A stretch of 43,619 bases of DNA from SAR324 cluster bacterium JCVI-SC AAA005 (lineage in GTDB: Bacteria > SAR324 > NAC60-12). Position numbers and translations under genes: made by a program. Each line of letters opens with the position of its first letter. Position 1 is the stretch's first letter. The stretch lies in NCBI GenBank assembly GCA_000224765.2, contig AGAU01000114.1:1-43619 (forward strand). Reading direction: 5' to 3'. Shown here piece after piece: positions 31,700 to 39,978 of the stretch. The notes under the pieces are model-generated. The model worked only from the letters and a program-made list of their open reading frames with translations, searched no databases and was not told the origin of the DNA.

Positions 31700-33694
31700 A
31701 TGTCCGATCTTGGCACGATCGCCCTGATGATTGCTCTTGCTGCTTGTCTTTACGGCACAGTTGTACCCCATCTGGGTGTTAGAACAAACAACTGGAACCT
31801 GATTCGTTCTGCGCAAAATGCCAGCATCATTAGTTTCTTTCTGATTGCGATTGCCTCCGGGGTGCTCATCCATGCACTTGTGGTCAGCGACTTCAGCATC
31901 TTCTACGTCTGGCGCAACTCCAGCGTCGACATGCCCATGTTCTTCAAGGTGACCGCGTTCTGGGGCGGCCTGGAAGGTTCACTCCTGTTTTGGATTCTGG
32001 TTCAAAGCTTCTTTGCGATGATTGTTGCCTTCCGCTATCAGTACAGTAATCGAGAAATCATCCCATATGTAATTGCCACTCTGAATGGGATCCTCTGTTT
32101 TCTGCTCGTTTTACTCCTCGGATGGTCCAACCCTTTAGATCTACAAGCAACTATTCCTGCAGAAGGACAAGGACTGAATCCGTTGTTACAGCATATTGCC
32201 ATGGTGGTTCATCCGCCTTCTTTGTATCTGGGCTTCATCGGTTTCAGTGTACCCTTTGCGTTCGCGATTGCCGGCATGATTCGAGGGAAACTAGACAATG
32301 AGTGGGTACTAACCACTCGCCGATGGACTCTGGTCTCTTGGTATTTCCTCTCAATGGGGTTGATTCTCGGTGGGCAATGGGCGTATGAAGAATTAGGATG
32401 GGGTGGTTTCTGGGCTTGGGATCCTGTTGAAAACGCTGCCTTCATGCCGTGGTTGACAGGTACCGCTTTCCTACACTCTATGATGATTCAGGAAAAGCGC
32501 AACATGCTCAAAATCTGGAATGTTGTGCTAATTATCATTACATATGGTTTAACAATCATTGGAACATTTCTGACCCGCTCAGGAGTGGTCAACTCGGTTC
32601 ATTCCTTCACTCAATCTGAAATTGGCCCTGCCTTTCTAGTCTTTCTCGCTGTTGTCCTGGTCGTAGGTTTTGCGCTGCTTTTTCGACGCATTCAGATGCT
32701 GGAATCTGAACACAAGATGGAAGCCGTCCTGTGCCGTGAAAATGCCTTTCTTGTTCAGAACGTTATCTTCGTAAGCATGGCTTTCACCGTTTTGCTGGGA
32801 ACAACCTTCCCACTGCTTGCTGAAGCCATTCGCGGCACAAAGTTGTCTATCCAAGCACCATTTTTCAATACGATCATGGCACCAATGGGCTATGTTCTAT
32901 TTTTCTTAATGGGTATTGGGACTGTGATTGCCTGGAGGAAATCAAGTAAAGAAAGTCTGCGCAGAAACTTTCAGAACCCGATGATTACAGCAACTCTTGG
33001 AACAACTATTCTAGCTGTCGTCATTCCCTTCCATTTAGAAGCATTCACAATTTTTTGGATCGCTATCTTCGTCACGGCCACCATCCTGATTGAAGTTGGA
33101 AAAGCTGCCCAGGTGAAAGGCAAGCAACTGCAAGCTAGCCTCCTGGTAGGATTGATTCACGTTTTTCAGCGTAACCAGCGTCGCTATGGTGGATTAGTGA
33201 TTCACTTGGGAGTCGTGCTGATGTTCCTTGGCTTTGCAGGCACATTTTTCAGCGAAGAACGTGACCTGACACTGGAACGCGAAGAAATGGTTCCACTGAA
33301 CGCCTACTATCTGAAATTTACTGGTGTTGAACAATTCCAGGTACGCAACGCCACACACCGAGCCGCAATCATTGAAGTCTATAATCAGGACAAACAGTTG
33401 CTAGAAGTGATGAAGCCTGCCAAAAGCTTCTATCCAACCCAACCACAGCCCCTGACTGAAATTGCACTACGAAGAGAATTCCTGAAAGATCTCTACCTGA
33501 TCTTTTCCAGTGAATCTGGTGCTGACAGCGAATTAGTGACAATCAAAGCCTATGTCAATCCGCTTGTTGGCTGGGCATGGATGGCTCTTCCCGTATTCAC
33601 TCTGGGTATCGGCATCTGTTTAACTTATCGACCACGCAGTTTGACCTCACGCCAGGAAGTATCACGTCAACAGTACCTCGCTGCTGAAGGCTGA
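31700..33694 (+). CDS. ccmF: Cytochrome c maturation heme lyase subunit CcmF
   Basis: A 664-residue polytopic protein with the CcmF signatures: FFKVTAFWGGLEGSLLFW, HPPSLYLGFIGFSVPFAFAI, and the tryptophan-rich WWD domain WGGFWAWDPVENAAFMPWLTGTAFLHS that presents heme, followed by GTFLTRSGVVNSVHSFTQSEIG. A long C-terminal periplasmic part starts near GFAGTFFSEERDL. It transfers heme to apocytochromes in the periplasm, serving ActA, ActE and the other cytochromes here. A GGAG lies ahead of the ATG. The other system I genes (ccmA-E, ccmH/I) are not in the window. Confidence 0.95.
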   Translation: MSDLGTIALMIALAACLYGTVVPHLGVRTNNWNLIRSAQNASIISFFLIAIASGVLIHALVVSDFSIFYVWRNSSVDMPMFFKVTAFWGGLEGSLLFWILVQSFFAMIVAFRYQYSNREIIPYVIATLNGILCFLLVLLLGWSNPLDLQATIPAEGQGLNPLLQHIAMVVHPPSLYLGFIGFSVPFAFAIAGMIRGKLDNEWVLTTRRWTLVSWYFLSMGLILGGQWAYEELGWGGFWAWDPVENAAFMPWLTGTAFLHSMMIQEKRNMLKIWNVVLIIITYGLTIIGTFLTRSGVVNSVHSFTQSEIGPAFLVFLAVVLVVGFALLFRRIQMLESEHKMEAVLCRENAFLVQNVIFVSMAFTVLLGTTFPLLAEAIRGTKLSIQAPFFNTIMAPMGYVLFFLMGIGTVIAWRKSSKESLRRNFQNPMITATLGTTILAVVIPFHLEAFTIFWIAIFVTATILIEVGKAAQVKGKQLQASLLVGLIHVFQRNQRRYGGLVIHLGVVLMFLGFAGTFFSEERDLTLEREEMVPLNAYYLKFTGVEQFQVRNATHRAAIIEVYNQDKQLLEVMKPAKSFYPTQPQPLTEIALRREFLKDLYLIFSSESGADSELVTIKAYVNPLVGWAWMALPVFTLGIGICLTYRPRSLTSRQEVSRQQYLAAEG

Positions 33695-33696
33695 GT

Positions 33697-34239
33697 ATGT
33701 GGAAGTCATGGAAATTCTGGACAGTCTGGGCCACCTTAGGTGGATTGATTGGTATATTCGCTTTTGGTTTCACTACAGACCCCAAGAAAGTTCCTTCTCC
33801 ACTGATTGGTCGCGAAGCTCCAAATTTTCAACTCGTCAATCTCTGGAACGGAGAGTCTGTTGAACTAAGTACCCTACGAGGTACGCCCGTAGTCTTGAAT
33901 TTCTGGGCTTCCTGGTGTGTTGAATGCCAGCAAGAAGCTCACATTCTGGAAGTTTTTCACAAGCGTTATGGTGAAACGGTTCCTCCTCGGGTTCGCGTCC
34001 TCGGTGTAGCTATTCAGGATAAATCTGAGCAAGCACAGGCTTTTGCAAGACAGTTTAATAAGACTTACTTTCTCGGCCTCGACAACACCAATGGTGACAT
34101 CGCTCTAGAGTATGGCATTTACGGGGTGCCAGAAACGTTTTTTATCGATCCCCAAGGAAAGATTCGTTTCAAGCAAATTGGTGGGGTCAGTGCAGAATTG
34201 ATGCAGGAGCAAGTCGATGAAATGCTTGGTCAAGGATAA
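33697..34239 (+). CDS. ccmG: Thiol:disulfide interchange protein CcmG/DsbE-like
   Basis: A 180-residue thioredoxin-fold protein with an N-terminal TM anchor (about 8-25) and active-site WCVEC (Cys74, Cys77) in VVLNFWASWCVECQQEAHILEVF. Features of the CcmG/TlpA family include GVPETFFIDPQGKIRFKQIGG with the cis-proline before E. It keeps apocytochrome CxxCH cysteines reduced for heme attachment. It lies 2 bp after ccmF, consistent with CcmG; a generic TlpA/ResA role is the alternative. The CVEC dipeptide is a slightly unusual version of CPxC/CVxC. Confidence 0.9.
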   Translation: MWKSWKFWTVWATLGGLIGIFAFGFTTDPKKVPSPLIGREAPNFQLVNLWNGESVELSTLRGTPVVLNFWASWCVECQQEAHILEVFHKRYGETVPPRVRVLGVAIQDKSEQAQAFARQFNKTYFLGLDNTNGDIALEYGIYGVPETFFIDPQGKIRFKQIGGVSAELMQEQVDEMLGQG

Positions 34240-34286
34240 TCTTAATTTGATTGGACAACTTGTTTTTTTTTGAGATAGGAGGCCTC

Positions 34287-34835
34287 ATGAGGTTCGTTAT
34301 TCTGTTTCTACTAAGTTTCGCTATTGGCTGGGGTGGTCTACAGGCTGACCAACATAACCCAGAATTGCCTGATCTTTTTAGCCAGCTAGAACAAGCAGGA
34401 ACATCCTATACAGCAAGTCCGATTGTTCAAAACATTTGGGCGATCTGGTTAAAGCATCCGGACTCACAGCTTACACAAGCCATGCAAGCAGCTTCCGAGA
34501 TCATGCAGAACGGTGATTTGGAGCAGGCTGAGTTGCTGTTTACCCAATTGATTGAAAAAGCTCCTGGCTGGGCAGAAGCCTGGAACAAGCGAGCCACAGT
34601 CCGCTACTACAGAGAAAACCTGATTGGCTCAATTGCTGACATCAAGGAAACTCTTACCTTAGAACCCCGCCATTTTGGTGCACTCTCTGGTCTAGGAATG
34701 ATTCAAATGCACCTTCAAGATTATTCACAGGCCTTATTAACCTACGAGTCTCTGCAAAAAATTCATCCAAACTCACAGGATGTTGGAAGAATACTTCCAG
34801 CACTGCGTCAGCAGATTTCTCAACAGTACCTCTAA
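34287..34835 (+). CDS. Exported TPR-repeat protein
   Basis: Start chosen at the ATG preceded by AGGAGG (34277-34282). The 182-residue product has a signal peptide (FVILFLLSFAIGWGG) and three TPR-like motifs around 72-170 (MQNGDLEQAELLFTQLIEKAPGWAEAWNKRATVRYYRENLIGSI, LEPRHFGALSGLGMIQMHLQDYSQALLTYESL). EAWNKRAT and EPRHFGALSGLG match a conserved proteobacterial family of periplasmic TPR proteins of unknown role. It is 47 bp downstream of ccmG; a cytochrome-maturation scaffold (CcmI-like) is possible, but its lack of a CcmH part makes this uncertain. Confidence 0.85.
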   Translation: MRFVILFLLSFAIGWGGLQADQHNPELPDLFSQLEQAGTSYTASPIVQNIWAIWLKHPDSQLTQAMQAASEIMQNGDLEQAELLFTQLIEKAPGWAEAWNKRATVRYYRENLIGSIADIKETLTLEPRHFGALSGLGMIQMHLQDYSQALLTYESLQKIHPNSQDVGRILPALRQQISQQYL

Positions 34836-34859
34836 ATCTTCCTCTTCAAACCACCATCT

Positions 34860-35117
34860 ATGAAATTCCAGCAAGTCCAGGAACTCTGGGAAATCAATCC
34901 CAATCAGTTCCTTGGATTGTTCAGTCCACCGGGTCAGAAGGAGCATCAATTATTTGCTGCAATCTGTGGAGCAGCAGTAAGGGGAAAAACTGATCTTGTC
35001 AGGATTAGTTCGCAAGAACTTGAAAAAGAATCTGGACTAAAGAGTGATGAACTCAGCGCAATGCTTGTGCAACTGGAAAAAAAGGGAGTAGCCCGTAGAA
35101 TCAAGGAATCCAGATGA
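34860..35117 (+). CDS. Small winged-helix-like protein
   Basis: An 85-residue cytoplasmic product whose C-terminal half (VRISSQELEKESGLKSDELSAMLVQLEKKGVARRI) has the spacing of a winged helix-turn-helix: an ELExxSGL helix, then a recognition-like helix and a basic wing. It overlaps the carbonic-anhydrase-like gene by ATGA (35114-35117), so it may regulate or accompany that protein. No specific family recognised. Confidence 0.6.
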   Translation: MKFQQVQELWEINPNQFLGLFSPPGQKEHQLFAAICGAAVRGKTDLVRISSQELEKESGLKSDELSAMLVQLEKKGVARRIKESR

Positions 35118-35575
35118 CTCTGTCTGCGCTAGATGAGAATCACCCACATTTGCATGCCAGCACTTATGTTGCAGAGAGTGCACAAATCATTGGAAATGTT
35201 TGGCTAGCGGCTAAGAGTTCTATTTGGTTTCAAAGTGTGCTGAGGGGAGATTCTGATCAAATCGTGATTGGCGAAGAAACAAACGTACAAGATGTGACCA
35301 TCTGTCATGTTGATCCAGGCTTTCCTTTAGAGGTTGGTGCTAGAGTTACAGTTGCGCATCGCTGCATTTTACATGGTTATACAATTAACGACGACTGCCT
35401 GATCGGGATGGGGGCCATTCTGATGAACGGTGTGCGAATCGGAGAGGGGAGTATCGTTAGGGCAGGAAGTCTGTTATTGGAGGGAACCGAAATCCCTTCC
35501 TTTTCGTTGGCAACTGGTTCACCAGCCAAAGTTAAGAAGACTTATGGGCAAGATATTCTTGGGCAGATTCGTTAG
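35114..35575 (+). CDS. Gamma-carbonic anhydrase family protein (left-handed beta-helix)
   Basis: A 153-residue hexapeptide-repeat protein. NVWLAAKSSIWFQSVLRGDSDQIVIGEETNVQDVTICHVD is the classic YrdA/PaaY-type start. The three metal histidines are present (His65, His82, His87 in CHVD, VAHRCILHG). LIGMGAILMNGVRIGEGSIVRAGSLL and ATGSPAKVKK close the helix. Such proteins form trimers with metal at the subunit interface; some hydrate CO2, others act on thioesters, so the substrate is open. Start overlaps the small winged-helix-like gene (ATGA). Confidence 0.92.
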   Translation: MTLSALDENHPHLHASTYVAESAQIIGNVWLAAKSSIWFQSVLRGDSDQIVIGEETNVQDVTICHVDPGFPLEVGARVTVAHRCILHGYTINDDCLIGMGAILMNGVRIGEGSIVRAGSLLLEGTEIPSFSLATGSPAKVKKTYGQDILGQIR

Positions 35576-35637
35576 GCAAGTACCCATTATGTTAGTAGAG
35601 CGGAACACTATAGCAGCAACTGGCGAAAACTCGAATC

Positions 35638-36039
35638 CTAGGCGCTTTGTGCAAGAGCATCGTAGTTCATGGGAGAGGCGTTGTAACGGTGAATTTCTGC
35701 GAACACCTGACGCAGTTCCTGTGGGCCTAAGTCTGAAAGAACCTTGTGATTACTGCCTAGCAGACGGTTCAAAAAGAGCATCTGCTGCTCTTCAGATCGA
35801 TAACCAAAAATCTTCAGTTGTTGTCGCAAAACATCAAAGACTCGTTGACTAATCTGAGGTTGGCTTTCTTCCTCGACTACTTGAAAATATTCCTTGGACA
35901 GAGAACGCAACTCTTGGCGCAGTTCTACTTCTTCAGAAAGCTTTGAAAATCTTTTGCGCTCTCGGAGGACTTCTACCACAACGATCAATCCTGTGATCAT
36001 AAGGGAAATCAAACAAAAACCGAGTAGTATGGTCTCCAT
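35638..36039 (-). CDS. Small single-TM protein with coiled coil
   Basis: Start chosen at the ATG preceded by GGAG with 7-base spacing; the frame runs upstream to 36111 but without a ribosome site. The 133-residue product has one TM helix (ILLGFCLISLMITGLIVVVEVL, about 4-25) and a charged coiled-coil-like cytoplasmic part (RERKRFSKLSEEVELRQELRSLSKEYFQVVEEE) plus a helical tail. No family recognised. It is divergent from the VWA gene (156 bp between starts) and convergent with the carbonic-anhydrase-like gene. Confidence 0.6.
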   Translation of the reverse strand: METILLGFCLISLMITGLIVVVEVLRERKRFSKLSEEVELRQELRSLSKEYFQVVEEESQPQISQRVFDVLRQQLKIFGYRSEEQQMLFLNRLLGSNHKVLSDLGPQELRQVFAEIHRYNASPMNYDALAQSA

Positions 36040-36195
36040 GAACAAACTCCGTTGGCATGCGGAAGGAAAATAAGGCATCCGGCCTAAGGCATTGACGCAC
36101 ACAAGACCCACAAAAGCACAAAGCAGACCAACTCTTCTTGTCTATACTTCTCATCAAAACAACCCAACCAACACTCTTTATAGTGCAAGCAACTC

Positions 36196-37620
36196 TTGAA
36201 GAACAGCACCATTTATACTTCTCCAACACCTCCTCAACTTGATCCCAGACCCCATGCGGACCTGCGTGCACAGACACGCCAATTAGCAAGCGAACACCTG
36301 CGAAAAGCAGAACTAGCACCGATAATTCGTCACAGTCAGGAATTACAAAATTCTCTAATCACCGAGTATGCTGGTGACTCACCAGAAAACATTGAACTTC
36401 TGAAAAAATGTCTTCAAGAAGTCCGCATTCTGGGAATCAATTTTGTGATTCCTAAACGACGTGTGCTCCTCAGCGTTCATGAGATTTTACGTCTATCAAA
36501 CCTTGGGTTTCGCTTTGGCAAACTGGACCCAGACTTTGAGATTCACCTACAACAAGGTCGTCGTATTCCTTTTTTTCAAGGAAAGCCACTTCCCAACCAA
36601 AACTGGGAACAAAAATTTGCCTGCATACTCAAGCACAAAATTTGCCTGGAACTTCTACAAGAATACCGTTCCGCTTTGGAAACTATTAATCAGCAACGTC
36701 AACAAACCCTTGAAAGCAAGAATAAGAATTCAAGCCTGAACAAGGAACTACGGCAGCAGGCAGAAGAGAATATGTTCCAGTTTAAGGTCCCAACCAAATT
36801 CAATTTACTCGATCCTCCACTAATTCCAATGGAGGAAAGCCTGTTTGCTCACGATCAACAGGTAATGGAAGCAACCCTGTCAGATGTTGCCAAGAAAGTC
36901 CTGGAAATGCAAAACCAGGGAGAACTTCCTTCTTTATTTCAGGAAATTACACTTCCCAAGATTCAGAGTTTACCGCACCATGTGGTAATTCTGTTGGACA
37001 TGAGTGCTTCGACCTTCGAGAAAGAAATCTTTAAGCTCTCCAATCTGGTTTGTGCCGAGTTACTGAGAACTCTGCCAGCCTATTTGCCCGACTCTACGTT
37101 GAGTATTTTGCCCTACAGCGATGGTGCTCAGGGTGTGATGAATAATTTTCAGAATTTCATTGCACCAGGCGGCACAACTGCCTACGATGCCATCTTTTCA
37201 TTTTCTCAGCAGTTGCTTGGGAAGAAAGAAGGGCATCGAGTGGTGATTCATCTCTCTGATGGATTACCAAACAGCTTGGAAGACGCTTGCCAACAAGCGA
37301 AACAGTTTCCAACTCTCAATATTCACTATGGACAAATCATTTTCGGTCATACTAAAAGAGTTGGTGACTTAGCAGACTATCTATTTGTGGATGAAGCTAC
37401 TACTTCCGGACAAGATCGAGATTCCACCCGTTTTGAAAAATATGTGTCTCACTTCACTGATGTTGCCTTGGCCTCACAAGGTGAACAAATCATACTCTGG
37501 GTCATGCAGCATCTTGATGAAGCGGTGATAGCCATGCTAGATCTATTTATCGGGCAATATTTCCTGCAGCAAGCTTCACCTGAAGCTACTCATTCTGAAG
37601 ACACACTTACGTCCCTCTAG
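36196..37620 (+). CDS. VWA-domain protein paired with a HelD-like helicase
   Basis: A 474-residue cytoplasmic protein with no signal peptide. The start is a TTG; an in-frame stop 15 bp upstream and absence of any early ATG leave no better choice, and no ribosome site is obvious. Residues about 1-230 are an uncharacterised helical region; about 262-430 is a von Willebrand factor A fold with a complete MIDAS: Asp268-Met-Ser-Ala-Ser272 (DMSAS), Thr327/328 in GGTTAYD and Asp355 in LSDGLPN. This would bind a divalent ion and a partner acidic residue. It lies 24 bp ahead of the helicase gene, likely one operon. Stand-alone VWA proteins often pair with ATPases as adaptors; here the ATPase would be the helicase (inference). 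Confidence 0.8.
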   Translation: MKNSTIYTSPTPPQLDPRPHADLRAQTRQLASEHLRKAELAPIIRHSQELQNSLITEYAGDSPENIELLKKCLQEVRILGINFVIPKRRVLLSVHEILRLSNLGFRFGKLDPDFEIHLQQGRRIPFFQGKPLPNQNWEQKFACILKHKICLELLQEYRSALETINQQRQQTLESKNKNSSLNKELRQQAEENMFQFKVPTKFNLLDPPLIPMEESLFAHDQQVMEATLSDVAKKVLEMQNQGELPSLFQEITLPKIQSLPHHVVILLDMSASTFEKEIFKLSNLVCAELLRTLPAYLPDSTLSILPYSDGAQGVMNNFQNFIAPGGTTAYDAIFSFSQQLLGKKEGHRVVIHLSDGLPNSLEDACQQAKQFPTLNIHYGQIIFGHTKRVGDLADYLFVDEATTSGQDRDSTRFEKYVSHFTDVALASQGEQIILWVMQHLDEAVIAMLDLFIGQYFLQQASPEATHSEDTLTSL

Positions 37621-37644
37621 ACCTCTTACTATTCGTTACCTGTT

Positions 37645-39978
37645 ATGCGAACACCGGTTGCTGCTCTCCCGAACGCAGTGTGTGAAGAGTTGGACTTATT
37701 ACAACAAGTTCAACAGGGAGCCTTGCGTGATCAAGCTGATGAAGCTGACCCTAATTATTATGATGACATTCTCGAGTTGCGCGATTCTCTAGGAGAAGCA
37801 CATCCAGAGGATTTACCAGCGCTGACCAATCAAATTGAGCAATTGATCTTGCTTGCTCAACGACAACAGGAGCGAACACCAAGGAATCGAAGTTTTCACT
37901 GGCATTCCCCATATTTTGCCCACATGCGCTTACAGGAGCAGGGAAAAATTCGAGATCTGTTGCTTGGCAACCAGAACTTCTTCTCCACTCACCTCTCCTG
38001 CTCAATAGTTGATTGGAAAAAGGCTCCAGTTAGTCAAATTTTCTATCGCTACCAAGAAGAGGAAGAGTACATTGAAGAAATGGGAGGACGAGAAGTTGAA
38101 GGACGGCTTTTACTTAGAAGACTAGTCCGTATCGAAGATGGGGTTCTACGCAGTGTCAGCTGTCCACAAGGCACGTGGTTTTTTGAAGATGATCAGTGGT
38201 TTCAGTGGGAACAGATAAGAATTGAACTGAGTGGTGGAAGTGGTAGTGCTACTCGACCAATCCATGAAATTGGACCATACCGACTGGATAAGCATCTGCC
38301 ACAAATCACAGCATTGATTGATGAACGGCAGTTTGAAATCATTAGTCAACCAGAAGCTGGGGTGATTCTTATTCAGGGAGGAGCTGGTTCAGGCAAAACA
38401 ACAGTTGCTTTGCACCGGCTCGCTTATCTGATGACACAAAAGCCAAGCTACTTCAACAGCAATAGCATCCTACCGATTGTTTTTAATCGGGCCCTCGCCC
38501 AGTACATTAGTAAGCTGCTACCTTCACTTGGAGTTGATGGAGTAGAAGCAAGAGTCTTTCAGGAATGGGTTGCCCAATTACGTCAACGTTTTTTCCCAGA
38601 CATGCCTTCCCGTTATGCTGAGAATACTCCCGTGAGGGTAATAGAGTTCAAGCGAAGTCCTGTCATTCTTGCTTGGTGTGCTCGGGAGCTAGAGCGTCAG
38701 CTGGATCGTTTTGAGGCTAAACTGACGGAATTGTTTAGTTCATTGACCAACGGTGGTGATGTAATCAATGTGTGGAACAGTTCTGCCAAATTTCCAGTGA
38801 CCGATCGTTTATCTCGGTTGTTGAAATGGGCCCAGGGACAAGAAGCCTTTACCCATCTACCACCTATGCCCGATTCCTCGATCCGGCAGCGAATAGACCG
38901 CCTAGTAGAAAACGGGTTCCCCGATCTCCTCAAGAGTCCTCAAGCGCTAGCCCTCCAACTCTGGAATGATGCGCTGATTCAACGTAGAGCGTTACAGGAA
39001 GCAATCACTGATTTTGCTCCAGGGTCGTTCAGTGAAAGTCAACTCGAAGAAATCTGGAGTTGGAACGTACGTTGTTACCAGCGGCGTCAGGTCATCGTCG
39101 GAGAACGAGTCGAAGAAAATGGAGAAACATCCGAAGGGTGGCTAGAAAATCGGAGTCTCAGCAATGAATTACCAACCCTAGATGAAGAAGACGATACTCT
39201 GCTACTGCTATTATACCAGCTGACTACGGGGCCTCTCCGTGGTCGGAAGAATAAATTACTGCAGTACCATCATTTACTGGTAGATGAGGTCCAGGATTTC
39301 AGTATTCCAGAACTTCAGTTACTACTCTCTATGACGCCTCCAGAGGGTAAAAGCGTAACGTTGGCCGGAGATATGGATCAGCGTATTTTGGCAGGAAATC
39401 GCTATCAGGACTGGAATACCATGTTGCAAGCCCTGAGGGTGGCGGTTACCGCCATGGAACCGCTAACGATTGGCTACCGATCTACCTATGAAATCATGGA
39501 AGTTGCAAAGCATGTCATCGGCCACCTAAGCGTTAATACAGTGTGGGAAGCCACAAGACACGGCGCTCCTGTGGAACGGTTTGGCTTTCAGCATCCAGGA
39601 GTGTTGATTGCATTTCTGGTGGATAGTCTCGGCAGTTTACTGAGAAGAGAACCCTCTGCGAGTGTGGTCGTACTTACCCGTGAGCTACCAGAGGCTAGAA
39701 AAATTGCAGAGCAGTTAGAACGAGCCGAGATAACGGGATTACGATTGGTTGCTGATCAGGATTTTTCTTTCAGAGCCGGAGTTGAAGTGACTGACATTTC
39801 ACAAACTAAGGGACTTGAATTTGACTATGTGCTCTTAGTTGATGCAGATGCTTCCACTTACGGCCCAGATGATCTATCTCGGCACTTGCTCTACGTCGGC
39901 ATCACTCGTGCCGCCCATCAACTGTGGCTGCTGCATTGCGGTAATCCATCTTCCCTCCTTCCAGACACCCTCTGCTGA
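37645..39978 (+). CDS. HelD-like superfamily 1 helicase (UvrD/Rep family)
   Basis: A 777-residue SF1A ATPase. The N-terminal HelD signature is present: HSPYFAHMRL...SIVDWKKAPVSQIFYRYQ with EVEGRLLLRRLVRIEDG (about 85-175). Walker A GGAGSGKT is at 245-252 followed by ALHRLAYL. Later motifs are LLVDEVQDFSIPE (motif II), LAGDMDQRI (III), IGYRSTYEIMEVAK (IV), DISQTKGLEFDYVLLVDAD (V) and LLYVGITRAAHQLWLLH (VI). HelD proteins remove or recycle stalled RNA polymerase; UvrD-type DNA unwinding is an alternative. The motif VI end lies within a 105-bp tail-to-tail overlap with the PBP gene. Confidence 0.85.
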   Translation: MRTPVAALPNAVCEELDLLQQVQQGALRDQADEADPNYYDDILELRDSLGEAHPEDLPALTNQIEQLILLAQRQQERTPRNRSFHWHSPYFAHMRLQEQGKIRDLLLGNQNFFSTHLSCSIVDWKKAPVSQIFYRYQEEEEYIEEMGGREVEGRLLLRRLVRIEDGVLRSVSCPQGTWFFEDDQWFQWEQIRIELSGGSGSATRPIHEIGPYRLDKHLPQITALIDERQFEIISQPEAGVILIQGGAGSGKTTVALHRLAYLMTQKPSYFNSNSILPIVFNRALAQYISKLLPSLGVDGVEARVFQEWVAQLRQRFFPDMPSRYAENTPVRVIEFKRSPVILAWCARELERQLDRFEAKLTELFSSLTNGGDVINVWNSSAKFPVTDRLSRLLKWAQGQEAFTHLPPMPDSSIRQRIDRLVENGFPDLLKSPQALALQLWNDALIQRRALQEAITDFAPGSFSESQLEEIWSWNVRCYQRRQVIVGERVEENGETSEGWLENRSLSNELPTLDEEDDTLLLLLYQLTTGPLRGRKNKLLQYHHLLVDEVQDFSIPELQLLLSMTPPEGKSVTLAGDMDQRILAGNRYQDWNTMLQALRVAVTAMEPLTIGYRSTYEIMEVAKHVIGHLSVNTVWEATRHGAPVERFGFQHPGVLIAFLVDSLGSLLRREPSASVVVLTRELPEARKIAEQLERAEITGLRLVADQDFSFRAGVEVTDISQTKGLEFDYVLLVDADASTYGPDDLSRHLLYVGITRAAHQLWLLHCGNPSSLLPDTLC

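Noticed and set aside
36461..36739. 92-codon alternate-frame ORF inside the VWA gene
   Set aside because: Overlaps a gene with recognisable domain structure and has no family features.
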